Positions 45,874 through 58,397 of a DNA stretch of 64,000 bases are shown here, in pieces. Source of the DNA: Hydnum rufescens UP504 (Eukaryota; Basidiomycota; Agaricomycetes; Cantharellales; Hydnaceae); NCBI GenBank assembly GCA_014904985.1, contig MU128973.1, forward strand, positions 89,883-153,882, read 5' to 3'. Under the pieces are notes generated by a model. The model did not search any database. It was given only the letters and a program-made list of their open reading frames with translations, and was not told the origin of the DNA. How positions within the stretch are numbered: the first letter of the stretch is position 1; every line of letters starts with the position of its first letter. Position numbers and translations under genes: made by a program.

Positions 45874-48800
45874 CAGTATATTACGTGTCCTTCAGTTTCT
45901 ACGCTTCCTTTATACACTTGCATTTAGCTCACCCAGTTTGATAGCTATCTCTTAGCTCTGAATTGAAATAATGTAGCTTATGACTGGTCCATACCCTCTG
46001 AGAATTTCAGACCTTAGATTGTCCTATGACGGGAGTTACAGTGATTTCAAGGTTTCATATTTGCAAAATTCCACATTTACTTTTGTAAAACCACCCATGT
46101 TAGTGCTAGGGTGAAGCTATAGCAATAAAATATGGGGTGTTGGGTAGGCCCTGTGAATACCTTTCTTTGACCAGAGTTAAAGAGCTTCAAGTGATCATGT
46201 GTGGCAGTGGTGAGGAAATCAATGTCCGCCCTCTTCCAAGTCTCACAACCCACCTTTGCATGTGTCCCTAAGTCTTTCTGGAAGTGACAACACACGGAAA
46301 AAACTATTAAAATATAGCTGACCAAGGGCACTCTGATGCTTAATTGGGAGAGTGGTCAGAGATATCTGTAGGAAATAGTGTTGATCAGACCATACTCTAA
46401 TTTCAATCAGACTTTTATGCTCGAAGTTTTGTTCTTATCCCATCATCTTTGATCCCCACTCATCTACATACCCAACGGACAAGTGGGCCATGGTGCGTGC
46501 AAAAAATCAGCTGAGGAAGTGTCAAGAAGCCGGAAAAAAAAAGGAGGCAGCATATGGCGCAGCTCTCCAAGACCACTTACAAACTGGCCTTTCCATTCCC
46601 AAAGCAGCCGCCAAGCATAATGTCTCTCACTGTACACTTCGTAATCGGAAATGTGGGAAGCGCACCCTTGCTGAGTTTAATGCTACAAAGGCCCACCTCT
46701 CTGTGGCAGAGAGCGAGGTGCTCATTGACTGGGTTATAGAACAGGCTTCCCAAGGCTTCCCCTTCACACACCATATGCTGAGGAGAAGGCACAGGCCCTT
46801 ATTCGCATGAAGTGTGCCAGGCCTGACTTTAAACTTGGCAAGCAGTGGACCCATACTTTCATTGCTAAGCATGGAACTCGTATCTCAACATATTGGTCAT
46901 CCTCCCTTGATCAGTGCCGGGCACGCGCCGTCAATCCAACTACAACAAAAGAATGGTACGAGCTTGTTAAGGATGTCCTTGGTGGCAAGTTCTCCAATGG
47001 TGATCCAATCCTACCTGAAAATGTATACAGATTTGATGAGACTGGATTCATTCCCTTGCTGGGGATCTGTCATAAGGTTCTGGGCCCAAGTGGTGAGAAG
47101 CAGCAGAAGGAGAGACGCACCAGTACGCGTGAGAGCATTACTGTGGTGTGTGCAATTTGTGGTGATGGGAGCTACCTCACCCCTACCATCATCTACAAGG
47201 GGCAGAACTTCCTGAAGTCTTGGGGTGTAGCCGAGGAGGAGACGAATCCACTAGGAGCAAAGTAAGCATGGGCAGTTTTCCAAGTTCATGATGCTGATTC
47301 CTATGGTCTTTCCAAAAAGGATTGCAATCTCACCAAAAGGATGGACAGACAACGAACTAGGGCTCAGCTGGATTGAAGGGTTATTCCAAGAAGAGACACG
47401 AGAGAAAGCAAATGGTCAACCTCGTGCCCTGTTTTTGGATGGTCACGTCTCTCACCTCACCCTCGAATTTATTGACTTCGCTCTCAATAATCGGATTATA
47501 CTTGCTTGTTATCCACCCCATGGGACACATGTATTTCAGGGTCTAGATGTGGCAATATTTGGAGCGCTCAAAATTGCTTTTGGCCAACACTGCCTTGAAT
47601 GGGAACAGAATAATTCAGAACCCATTGGCAAGACCAATTTCTTCCTCATCTATGCCAGTGCACACTACGCTGCATTTACGAAGGCAAACATCCTCAGTGC
47701 TTGGAGGAAGACTGGTATAATACCGTTCGACCCTGCTGTTGTCACCCCTTCCATGATGGCTCCGTCCATACCCACCTCGACACTTGGTGACTTTCCTGTT
47801 GAACAGCCCAGTCCGGTCAAGTGTATTTTGCACCTTCTCTATCCAGCCCACGACTCTAGGGCTCAAAATCAGCCCAACGCTGAGGCAGAAATAGCAGAAG
47901 ACACACCTCGTCTCATACAACAAGACCTAGGGGACCAGTCTCCCATTGTTCCCATTCAAAAGACTGCAAAGGACCATGCGCGTGAGGCCATCCAAGAAGC
48001 CCTTGATTCTACATCATACCGTCACCTAGTTTCATCTTTGCCAGCACACTCCTCATCAAAACTCATACCTCTCATTTTCGAGTCTATTCGCCCACTCCGA
48101 GCTCCTAATTGGGATTTGGCCATGGACTCTAGGCCTGGGGATCACTCAGAACCATCACATGAAGACGAAAACAGACAACTACGAACCGAGCTAGACCTTG
48201 CGCGCATCTGGAATGCTAGCCAGCAATGGATCATCAAGACCAATAATGCGCAACTTGTGCTGCAAAACATAGAAATCAAGAAAGTCAATGCGACACTGCA
48301 TGCTCAGGAGAAGAAGAAGACGAAAACCCTGACCTCCACTCAGGTCCAGCTCTCGTTGAATGGCAAAGGTCGTGTTCTTAGCCAACCGTCATTCCGAGCA
48401 GCCCTGGTTGAGCGTGAACTAGAGAAGAAGAAGGAGCAGGAGGAGAGACTTACGGCAAGAGCAAAGGCTGCAGCTAATGCAGACCGAGTGGCAAAAAGAA
48501 GGCAGCCACGGAGGCGGCAAAGAGGCTTTGTGCCAAAGATCTCGCTCAATGGGTGATTGACTGCACAGCCTGGCAGGTTATCAAGGATGGATGGGTCAAG
48601 GGGCAGGGAAGCCGCTGCCCAGTGAAACCAAAGCAGCCCAAGGTGAGAAAGCCTGCATTAGATGTCAGCGAAAGTAGCAGTGTCAAGGCTGGGGAGTACC
48701 ATGACCCCATGCAGGTGGACACACAAGATGACGGAGGTGAGGAAGATGATGACAGAGATAGGCTTGGTGAGGAGGAAGTCGGAGAAGACATGGAGGGGGA

Positions 48801-49089
48801 GCAGCAGCAATTGGATGAAGCGGAGTGATTGTAACGAGCAATTGACCAATCAGAGTGCTCCATTTGGTGGCTGTGTGCCGCGTTGAAGGAGGCATATTTG
48901 GTAATTCTGGGACCTGTTTGTCCTCAACCTAACTACTTGCTCAGTTCTCACCCATTTGTTCCCAAACTCAGGAGAACTGTCCGCAAGACATTTATGCATG
49001 CAACACAGAAAAAAAAAACTCAAATTCACATTTTTGCATCTTGTAGATCAATAGAGAACAATACCATATGAAGGACACGTAATATACTG
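45874..49089 (+). mobile_element. Pogo-type (Tc1/mariner superfamily) DNA transposon
   Basis: A terminal inverted repeat of about 21 bases begins CAGTATATTACG at 45874 and is mirrored exactly at 49069-49089. TA dinucleotides flank both ends (45872-45873 and 49090-49091), the target duplication of the superfamily. The 3216-base element encodes one transposase gene. A 3'-truncated relative lies at 61150-62690. Confidence 0.92.
46490..48828 (+). pseudogene. Pogo/Tigger-like DDE_1 transposase with one intron
   Basis: It starts MVRAKNQLRKCQEAGKKKEA. An HTH (psq-like: LSIPKAAAKHNVSHCTL) is followed by a CENP-B-type HTH (FPFTHHMLR). The DDE_1 core keeps VYRFDETGFIPLL (first Asp), ALFLDGHVSHLTLEF (second Asp) and HVFQGLDVAIFGALK (third Asp). 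A spliceable intron GTAAGC...AAAAAG at about 47262-47320 removes a stop and is conserved in the second copy at 62531-62591. The C-terminus is lysine-rich, then acidic. A one-base loss near 46783 relative to the second copy, and a shift near 48495, make this copy non-functional, although all three catalytic residues remain. Confidence 0.87.
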
Positions 49090-49210
49090 TACTATGGTGT
49101 CATGAAAATTTTTAACAGAATGCTCAAAATAACATCCCGCCCGGGAGCCTGCCGTCCGCAGGAGCACCTTCCGTGACTTGGTCGCCGCCAATCCCAACTT
49201 GTCCGAAAGT

Positions 49211-51975
49211 ATGTTGCTTCGGTTCCGGCCACACAATTCAACTCTTGGGAAATTAACTCTGTTCCCTACAGCGGAGATTCTAAACTCCAACAATCCCAGC
49301 AAGACCGTCCCTACCCACTCTGACGCCACCGTAGTTGGTGCCGGCATTCACGGCCTCATCTGCCCTGTCCACCCCCGTGTCGCCAACCCCGAAGCCGACC
49401 TCCAGATATCCATTTTCGAGAAGTCCAGCAAGCTCCAATGGAAGGTACGCGCCCCCCCTCCTCGGCTTCCTCCTCGGTCCTCCCTCACAATCACCCTCGA
49501 TGCCCTCTTAGATCGGTGAATCCACCCTGCCCTTGTTCGCGCAGTGGGCCAAGGGTCTAGGTCTACGTGGCGAAGTATGCCACCCTTTGTGCACTGTACT
49601 TTCCCTTGTTTTCTCACAGCACAATGTCCACAGTACCTCCTCCATCTCTTTGGGATCAAGGATGGTCTCGAATTCTACATCCTCGACCGGCAGAATCCCA
49701 GAAAATACAAAGAGTTTTGCAACAATGGTCCCCCACCGGTATGACCTCCCAGCCATGTCATATATCTTTCTCACACTCAATGTCGCCTCTCGCAGTTCCT
49801 CCTCCTCGGCTACCAGGTCGAACACTCCATTTCAGAGTTGTTGCTCACTCTCTTCACCCAACACAACGGTGTCAACGTCTGGCATGGCCACCAGACCGAT
49901 GTCCAGAAAACGGTCCTTGGATTTGATGGAGATGTCATCCCAATCAAGAATGTCAGCAACAAGTCCGAGGTCGTCACTCGATCGCCCCTTCTCGTTGGCG
50001 GCACTGGGCGCTTCAGACAATACTCCAGTAAAGTCTCTCGCGTCAAGCACTTCAAGGGCTTCAACACCGATGCCTTCTGGGGCTATTGCCAGTGCGAAGA
50101 TGAGGCCGTTCTCGAGGAAGCAAGTCTTCCCAATTTCTCTGACCACCAAACCCACCTCGCTCATACTACCTCCATCGCTTCATACCTTATAGCATTTGAA
50201 GCACTTTACAGCCTCCCACACTAACCACATGTGCTTCCCTGAGGGATGGTTCTGGATGATCCGCTTGCTTTCTTGGGAAGGCACTCCCTTCCCAATGCCA
50301 TGGACATGATCAACTATCTCCTCGACCACGCCAAAGCTAACTCTCCCAATGATGAAATCCCTTCCGTACGTCAACGTCTCACCTCCTACTGCACACCACG
50401 ATGCTAATTTCGATTTTCAGGCACTTGAGCTCGCTCAGATGTTCGGATGCTCCCCTAAATGGGTATACAGCATCGGCTTCTCAGTCCGGGACGACATCGT
50501 CTACCCCGATCTCTCCAGCTACGGGAACTCTGAGGGTGAGCGCCACTTCAGGTACTGGTCCAAGAAATACAAGAAGATTGGCCCTGTCATGTCCCACTTC
50601 ACCTTGATCAATGAACCCTATGGCCCTGGCACCACACATCCGAAAGCAACTCACTTACCAGACTCAGGTCGTCTCTGGTCCTGGCTGGGTCACCGTCGGT
50701 GATGGCATCGGCTTCACCAACCCCCTCCACTCCCCTGGTATCACCTCCGGTATGGCCACAGGTGTCTTTGCTGCAGACCTCACTGCCGCGGCCATCAAAG
50801 TGAAAAATGAAGAAGAGCGCAAGGCTCTCTGGTCGAGATATGATGAATACTGTGCCAACACTATCACGTCCCTGCACATCATGAACATTGTATGTGATTT
50901 CTTTCAAGCACTTGACAGCTTCCACAATTCATCTGAGTTGTTCCCCTGCCCTGAAAACGTTCAACTACAACTGCTTCCGTGTCCCGATTCTTGCTGCTTG
51001 CGTCAGCCTCATGTGGCAGTTCATGGTTGCCATCGCCCCTCCTGGATACACGTTCGGACATATTGGATATGTGCTTCCCCTCAAGAAATACACCAAGTAC
51101 AACCTTAACTGGGTATGGGGCTCCCAGGTGAGTCGCTCTTAATGCCAAGCCCTCAGCGTATCTGGCCTCGAAGGCCCAGACACTGCGCGTTGGGGGTCAA
51201 TATTTTAGAGCGCCGTTTCTCACACATATTCTCCCAGGTCCCAGAGTATGTCAAGGTCTCGTGATACCCCCTCTCCAAGCTCGAGCCCATTCCCTCTCCG
51301 AGAGACCCTCGGATGAGGTCATCGAGGACATCATCCATTTCTCTGAGGAGGTGCGAATCGAGGCTATGGCTGAGAACCGCTTCCCACTCGATGGAACGGT
51401 CTCTTCCGAAATTTCGATCGTCAATTGGTGGGTTTTCCTTTTTCTTTCCTTCTCCAAGGAAGCACGTCAATTCCAATTAACTATAAAAACCCCTTTCTTT
51501 CCAATTACTCCTTCATCCCTGCACCCCTTTTTGCAACCTCAGAATTACGACGAAGTGAAAAACAAGCTCCAAGATGTCTTCACGAACGTGTGCAGCAACT
51601 GCGGTACATGGGCCGCCGTCCGTGGCGACTGGAGAAAATGCTACACCTGCAGTGTCATCCGTCCACAGGAGGAGTGTGACATCACCTGGAATCCACCACT
51701 CGTCGAGCGGGAGCTTCAGGTCCTCACAAAGGTCGCGCCCTCACCTATCTCTGTCGGTCAACAGGCCGTCGCTTGGGTATGCCTTCCCACTCCTATTTTT
51801 TTTGTGTGTAAATGACCTCATGACTTCCCTTGGCTTCTTTATTTTCCCATCTCTTAGGTTGCCGAACAGAAAGCGAAAGCCGAGCAAGAAGCTATGGCCA
51901 TGAAGGAAGAAAGCATGCCTATGAAGCAAGATAGCATGCCTATGAAACAGGAGGGTATGGGTATGATGAAGTAAT
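49211..51975 (+). CDS. FAD-dependent halogenase-like oxidoreductase with C-terminal Cys and Met-rich segments
   Basis: Exons separated by short introns encode a Rossmann FAD site (DATVVGAGIHGL), IGESTLPLFAQWAKGLGL (the GESTLP loop of flavin-dependent halogenases), FGIKDGLEFYILDR, LLLGYQVEHSISELLLTLF, MCFPEGWFWMIRLLSWEG and PGWVTVGDGIGFTNPLHSPG, the second flavin-binding region. The tail has four cysteines in CSNCGTW and KCYTCS, a zinc-ribbon-like spacing, and ends in repeated MPMK units before TAA at about 51973. Fungal relatives are usually annotated only as FAD/NAD(P)-binding proteins, and halogenation is not shown. A one-base shift near 50635 separates THPKATH from the correct frame, so the gene is either recently broken or has a base error. 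The start at 49211 is provisional. Confidence 0.75.
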
Positions 51976-52084
51976 GAGGTCAAAAACCAAAAAGAACCTG
52001 CCGCCCCACGCTCCCTTGAATGCCTTTTTTTTTATAGAGGAAAGAAGAAAAAAGTCCAGTATTCAATCGTTTCTTCCTAATGTT

Positions 52085-53190
52085 GATGTTGTACTGTGCT
52101 CATCGTCCCGCCCTCCCCAACATCCACATCCATGCCACGCCCATCCTGTATGTCTTGCCATGTAACAATGTACATTAGTGTTCTCGATGTTGTTTACCCC
52201 TCCACATCGCGCTCGATATACCATTTATCTGCTCTGGATCCCATGGGAGTCCCCGGTGGGGTTGAAAAACGTGCGAACACCTTAATATTGTCCAAGAGAA
52301 CCTGGGGAAGTGATATCTTCACCCTCAGCCCAAAGCTCAGGCCCAAAAATAAGATTGATTGGACGGTATGCTCGATAGAGTGATAAATAACACACAACAC
52401 CATAGACCATAGAGATAGCCCATGTTTTTACGTATCAGGCATGTGTTTCACGCAGTGAATTCCGGGGTCCACTGTGGTCCCTTGTATCCTACACCCGACT
52501 TCTTCACACTGCGATGCATACATCCACGAACGTCGAATGCCTCACTTCACGCGCAGATGTTGGCGGCCCTCCGTGTGTGTGGCAGACAACTTCTCCTGTG
52601 TGATTTTCTCGAGCGTCGTTGGGATGATCGAGACCTCGCCAATGTGTGAGTGTGTGGAAAATATGGAGCATCGTCACCGTAAAGCTTAAGATGTTGTTGA
52701 TGTTGGTTACCCTCCACATCGTGCTCGATATACCATTTATCTGCTCTGGATCGTAATGGGTTGAAAAACATGCGAACACCTTAATATTGTCCAAGAGAAC
52801 CTGGGGAGGTGAGTATCTTCACTCTCACCCCAAAGCTCAAGCCCAAAAATAAGATTGATTGGACGGTATGCTCGATAGAGTGATAGAAACAAACAACACC
52901 ATAGACCATAGAGATAGCCCATGTTTTTACGTATCAGATGTGTTTCACGCAGTGAATTCCGGGTCCACTGTGGTCCCTTGTATCCTACACCGACTTCTTC
53001 ACACTGTGATGCGTACATCCACGAACGTCGAATGCCTCACTTCAGCGCGCAGATGTTGGCGGCCCCTCCGTGTGTGTGGCGGACAACTTCTCCTGTGCGA
53101 TTTTCTTGAGCGTCGTTGGGACGATCGAGACCTCGCCAATGTGTGAGTGTGTGAAAATATGGAGCATCGTCACCGTAAAGCGTATTGTAT
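52085..53190 (-). pseudogene. Two tandem decayed copies of the mS35 gene 3' end
   Basis: 52085-52687 follows 30491-31085 (mS35 last exon plus about 330 bases downstream) in the same orientation. 52690-53190 is a second copy that starts further in. Both keep the block around 30826-31060 (GTGAATTC, the TCCTGTG...GATTTTC region, GAGCGTCGT). The coding frame of the last exon is only partly open on the minus strand. No upstream mS35 exons are present. The copies lie just downstream of the flavoenzyme gene. Confidence 0.8.
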
Positions 53191-53388
53191 ATGTTGAGAC
53201 GTGAGCCACAGCCACGTCCCCAATCTACTCGGTCAGTCGTTATTTCGGTCTTCCCGCCCCGCGCAGCGACGGGGTGGGGCAAGGGGGTGCACGTGATCAA
53301 ATCCGGGAACATAACCCCCCCCTCTGGGGACCCTAAATACTTTTTTTGACCTCATTTTAGGGAGTCACTGGGGGACTTAGGAAATGTA

Positions 53389-53413
53389 NNNNNNNNNNNN
53401 NNNNNNNNNNNNN
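53389..53413. other. Assembly gap (25 N)
   Basis: 25 unresolved bases. About 80 bases on either side of the gap (53188-53268 and 53415-53500) are near-identical direct copies, so the gap joins two ends of a repeat and its true length is unknown. Confidence 0.98.
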
Positions 53414-53955
53414 GGCATATTGTATATGTTGAGTAGAGACGTGAGCCACAGCCATGTCCCCAATCTACTCGGTCAGTCGTTATTTCGGTCTTCCGTCCGC
53501 GGCAGTGGAATAATTGACTTTGGGCAACATCCGGATGCAAATCCAGAAACTCGCTTGCCCAGCAACTCGGCGGTGGATCCAGATGGTGTTAATATACACA
53601 ACTAGAGTTGGTTGTGTTCACTACTGTATGTAGATGGCTGACATGGCATCAGAGTGTATTGTTTTTTGCATTTCCCCGGTTCGAAACCTGCGCAAGTCAA
53701 GAGATCAAATTAAGCACCCATCCTGGTGTTCCGCTGTGAAGCATGCAGGATGTTTGGGAAACCTCCTTTTAGCTTATTCCAAATGTTATCTCAACTCCAC
53801 ATTCATCCCCCATATGAACCACCCTTGCATGTGCGAGAAGTCAGATATTTCCTTTTTGGGAATGTTCAATTATCTTCTTCAAATTCACCCAGGAGTTCTC
53901 AAGTAACTTTAAAATATAACTAATAACCTACTTCTGTAAATTTTACGAGCCCAAA

Positions 53956-54602
53956 TATGGATGCCTTTGGTCTGGTTTAAACCTTGGGAACCTGGGTTTA
54001 AACTAAACCAGACCCAGGTCTGGTTCCATTGGGTCAGGTTTCATTCAATTTTCCTCTGGTCTGGTTTAGGTTTTGCCCTTGCCTGAATCCAAAACCTGGT
54101 TCAAACCCAGGTTTAAACCTGAACCTGAAAGGTAGGGTGTACCTTCTAGTCTATGTACTTTCACCCTTATTTCTCCACATATTATCATTATCATCCTTCT
54201 ATACATTCAATTCCAGAAGTAAACCTAGCAATTTGCACCCAGTACTGTAATTTCAGAGTCAAAAGTTGCATGACTCTGGAATCTAATGGGGTAATCCTGT
54301 GCAGGTTACAAAGCACATGGCTCTGGGATCAAATCTGGAGATTTGCACAGGTTACTGTAACTCAGTCTAGGGGTCACATGACAACAATTTAGTTAGCTAA
54401 GTTCCATTCGGCCTCTGGAGATATGTAAGCAGAAAATTGATGTGAAGAGAGGGGTGGTGAATGAGATAATGAATGGAAAATGGATGCAAAGGAGTGGTCA
54501 ATGCAAAGACTCACACAGAGAGTCCAGATAGTCTGTAGTACTTACTAAAATGTTTTGCTTCTCCTATATCCAGGTTTCAGGTTTAAACCTGGTTTAAACC
54601 CA
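53956..54602 (+). mobile_element. hAT-type MITE, right-truncated copy
   Basis: It starts TATGGATGCC like the complete copy at 58398 and follows it closely until about 54602, where the similarity stops just after a GGTTTAAACC palindrome. The right terminal repeat and any target duplication are missing. It contains repeated GGTTTAAACC and CCAGACC/GGTCTGG palindromes. Confidence 0.8.
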
Positions 54603-55191
54603 CTTTATGAGGCTTCTGGATAGTTTTAAGCTGTAATACATTGGTAATCAAGCTGCAGGTGATAACTGAGGTCATGCTTCTACCCTTTGCCACTTATTTA
54701 GCTGCTAATCCCCTTCCACAGACCTGTCTATCTTCAGTCCTGTTGACCAGTACTATAACTCACTGAATGTGTTGCCGACCCCTATCTATTGCCGTTTCCC
54801 TCCTACAGCCATCAATTCTTGTTGAACACACTCTAAATTTGGAAGGTAACTGTGCATGTTATATATCTATGATCCTGAAAAAACTGCTTTGAAAAAAAGC
54901 TTGAGGTGCTCTGTAACGAGGCAAATTATTGCTGGGAGATTACCAAATTCAGTATTTTTCAATGCTTAGAAGTGCATTCATGAGTTCTATGGCCCCTCCA
55001 GCATTGCAAAACTGCTTGTATATTGTGTACCAGAGTATGGGCTGTCCCTGTGTGGAATTTTAGCTCTCAATGGGCTGGGGTTCAACCATGAAAGCCATTA
55101 GAGTGCTGGTATTTTGATCCAATTTTACCAAGCAAGCCACAACAAGTAAACAAGCCACATTGCCACCCCCACCTCCATTGTGGGCAGTAAA
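54603..55191. other. Non-coding region before the second pogo-like gene
   Basis: No recognisable gene. It lies between the truncated MITE and the transposase start at 55192 and probably includes the left end of that element. I could not locate its terminal inverted repeat. Confidence 0.45.
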
Positions 55192-55265
55192 ATGCCCCCC
55201 AAAAGGCATCACTGGTCTGAGCAGGACATGCAACAGGCCATTGCTGAGTATAGGGCAGGCAAATA

Positions 55266-56123
55266 TGTTGAGACGGATATAGGCTTGATTACATAATGTA
55301 CATACTTCGTGTTTCTCTTCTACATGTGCGTTACACTTCTGCTGAGCACCGTTGCTCATTAGGTTATGGGCCCATGTGGCATTGTAGGAGGTGGCAGTAA
55401 AAACTGCAGCAGCAGGAAAAACCACCTAAAACCCTCACTTGAGACATGAGGTCTGCCAGTAAAAAGCAGCATGGCAGTAAAAACCGCACCTAGGCGCTTG
55501 TGCCAGTAAAAAGCCAAGGCCTGACCCTGGGCCAGTAAAAAGCCCAAACCTTCCACCAGTAAAAAGTGGCGCAGCAGTAAAAACCACACCTAGATGCTTG
55601 CGCCAGTAAAAAGCCAAGGTCTGAACTCTGGGCCAGTAAAAAGCCCAGAATCCTATCTTCACCACCTCCCATTGGTTTGGACCAGTAAAAAGTCACCCCA
55701 ATGACCTTGGATTTGTGCCAGTAAAAAGCCAAGCCTGACTCTCCCTCTGGTTCAAGCTCGACTGCCTATCTTATTCACTTTCACATTCCCCATTCGTACT
55801 CGGAGTCCCGCTGTTAACATTCCACCCAACACAAAATCCAAATCCACAACTGTCATTGGTCCCACTTTCCCATGGATTGGACTCCCATTACAACCTTCAC
55901 ACCATTTTCCTTTGCTTCACCCCAGAAACCAAACTCTTGGCACATATTGCTATTTTCAAGGAGGACAATTGTATATCCAAAGGCACCCCGCATGCTCTCT
56001 AGGGTCACTATGCAGGTTGAGGGAGGGTATTGAGACGGATATAGGCTTGATTACATAATGTACATACTTTGTGTTTCTCTTCTACATGTGCGTTACACTT
56101 CCGCCAAGCACCGTTGCTCATTA
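55266..56123 (+). mobile_element. TRIM (miniature LTR retrotransposon) inside a transposase gene
   Basis: The 96-base LTRs at 55266-55361 and 56028-56123 are nearly identical (TGTTGAGACGG...CTCATTA; the right copy begins TATTGAG). The primer binding site GGTTATGGGCC adjoins the left LTR at 55362-55372. A polypurine tract GAGGGAGGG adjoins the right LTR. The 5-base duplication AAATA flanks both ends (55261-55265 and 56124-56128). The 666-base interior has no gene but carries about eleven scattered CAGTAAAAA motifs between 55388 and 55735. It must rely on an autonomous element for its proteins. Confidence 0.9.
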
Positions 56124-58397
56124 AAATATACTCATGCTGCCCCTGCTGCTGCTGCATATGGTATCCCTGCAAGGACCCTTTGCTGGCACCTCCAAAATGG
56201 GGAGGATCTGTCACAATGGAAGGCATCTATCAGTCACCAGCTCCTCACCCCAGCTGAGGCAGCTGTGTACAAATTTTACAGGTTTCAAGTCACTAATCAC
56301 GACATTATGGTAGGAAAAGGCAGTTCTTGACTGGATCATCCACCTTGGCCTCCTTGCGCAGCCACTAGACCAATGTACCATTGGACCCTATGTTAAAGAC
56401 ATATGTGGGAGCTTCCCTGGCAAGAATTGGCTCCAGTGATTCCTAGCACGCAATGAGGATGCTGTGTGGTACTGTTGGACTGCATCACTAGATCCAAAGT
56501 GTGCCCAGTCATTCAATTACCCTACTGTATGTGACCACTTTGCCAAACTAAAGGCTATTATTGAGAATCATGGCATTCCTTGGGAGAATATCTACAATAT
56601 GGATGAAAAAGGATGTCAACTTGGTGGAGGCTGCAAGGGCCATCATCACAAATATTTATTTGGTTGTAATACCCATGAACGATACCATATCCGCGATGCA
56701 AGTATTGAGCTTGTCACTGTAGTGGAATGTGTCAGTGCCGATGGTCATGCAATGAAACCGTACATCATCTTCAAAGGAAAGCAACTGTGCCATGCTTGGT
56801 TTGAGGCTTTGGGTGCTGAAAGGGCTGCTGGGTATGAACAATCCCATCCTCCTTTGCACATTAGTCTAATCAACAATACATCAGCATTGGTGTATCTGAA
56901 AATGGTTGGATTGATAATGCCCATTGTGAAAAATGGCTTGATATTGCATTCCTACCTGAAGCACAAGCTCGAAATACTTCTGGAAAACCAATTCTGTTGA
57001 TCTGCAATGGGCATGGCTCACATGTGGCCCAGGATCTTCTCATTAAGGCACACAAGCATGATGTGTTTGTGTTTTGCTTACCACCACACTGTACACATCA
57101 GCTTCAGCCCCTCAATGTTGGTATCTTTGGCCCATTCCAATCAGCCTTTTCCGAAGGAGTTGATGAATTAGTACAGGAACACAAATATGGGCTCATGAAG
57201 GCAGCATTTGTCACAATGTATTTGGATATGTGCAACAAGACCTTTTCTTGGTGTACAATCAGAAAGGCATTCCAAAAATGTGGGATCAATCCACTTAACC
57301 CCGATATCTTCCCTGAATCTAGTTTCAGACCCAGTCAGGCTACCTCCACCAGAGCTTCATGTCACCTTCCCCCCTCTTTCCCCATGGGCTTGGAGGAGTG
57401 GGATCTGCAATCGGCTGGTCAAGACACAGAGTCAGATACTTCCAGTGACTCAGGGGAAGATATCACCACAAGCCTTCACGATAATCTTCCCATCCCACCA
57501 ATGATGCCAGCTGACTCCTGATGGCACAACAAATCAGACCATCCCACTCCCAACACACACCTACAGCCACCCCCCAAGTGATCAGTACTCACCACACCTG
57601 TATCTCATCTAGTCTCTCTAAGGAAAGACTTGTTAATATCGCACTCACTCTTCGTGATGAGAAGGAGGCTGCTGAGGCTGATGCTGGCAGGGCCAGGGCT
57701 CATGCTGCCATTGTTGGTCACAAATACACTCAGCTTCAACAAGAGATCCTAGCCAGAGAATGTGCACCTGAGGCATCTCGTAAATCCTTTGCGACTACAG
57801 CCTGTGTCATGAACACAGCTGAAGCCCTTAATCAAATTGAAGTCGAGAAGGCCTCCGCCATTGCTGATGCAGCAAAAAAGGATGAACTAAAATGGGAGAA
57901 AGAGGATAATGCATGAAAGGCTGCATTTTTCAAATGTGCGCAATGGGTGGCCAAACATTTCCACAACCTCCAGGCTTGGGCAGAGAAGCAAGTTGAGAGG
58001 GAGCAGAAGGAGCGACTTACTCAGGAGGCCAGGGCGGCAGCAAGGGCTGCAAAAGCAGTGAAGGCAGCAGAGAAAGCAGCTGCAAGAGAAGCAGAGCAAG
58101 AGCGGAAGGCACTTGCCAAGGCTGAAAAAGCAGCATTAACTGCAGCTTCCAAGGGTCATAAGGGCACCATGTCCAGGGGGAAAAGGAAGATGGTCAGTGA
58201 TGACAAGGAGAACGAAATTAACAGTGACAGCGCACCTCTGATCTCAAACCATTCACCAAAGCATCACTGCACTGCCTCACCCCAGCCCAGTGTTGCTAGC
58301 CCTTCCCACCACCCTCCCCGGTATTTCCCCCACCCTCAACCAGCATGGGTTGGCACTCCTGGGTACTCAGCAATGCATCCTGCTATTGCATCAGGAA

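Noticed and set aside
55435..55732. Minus-strand repetitive peptide ORFs (FYW-rich)
   Set aside because: They arise from the CAGTAAAAA motifs inside the TRIM and end with the element.
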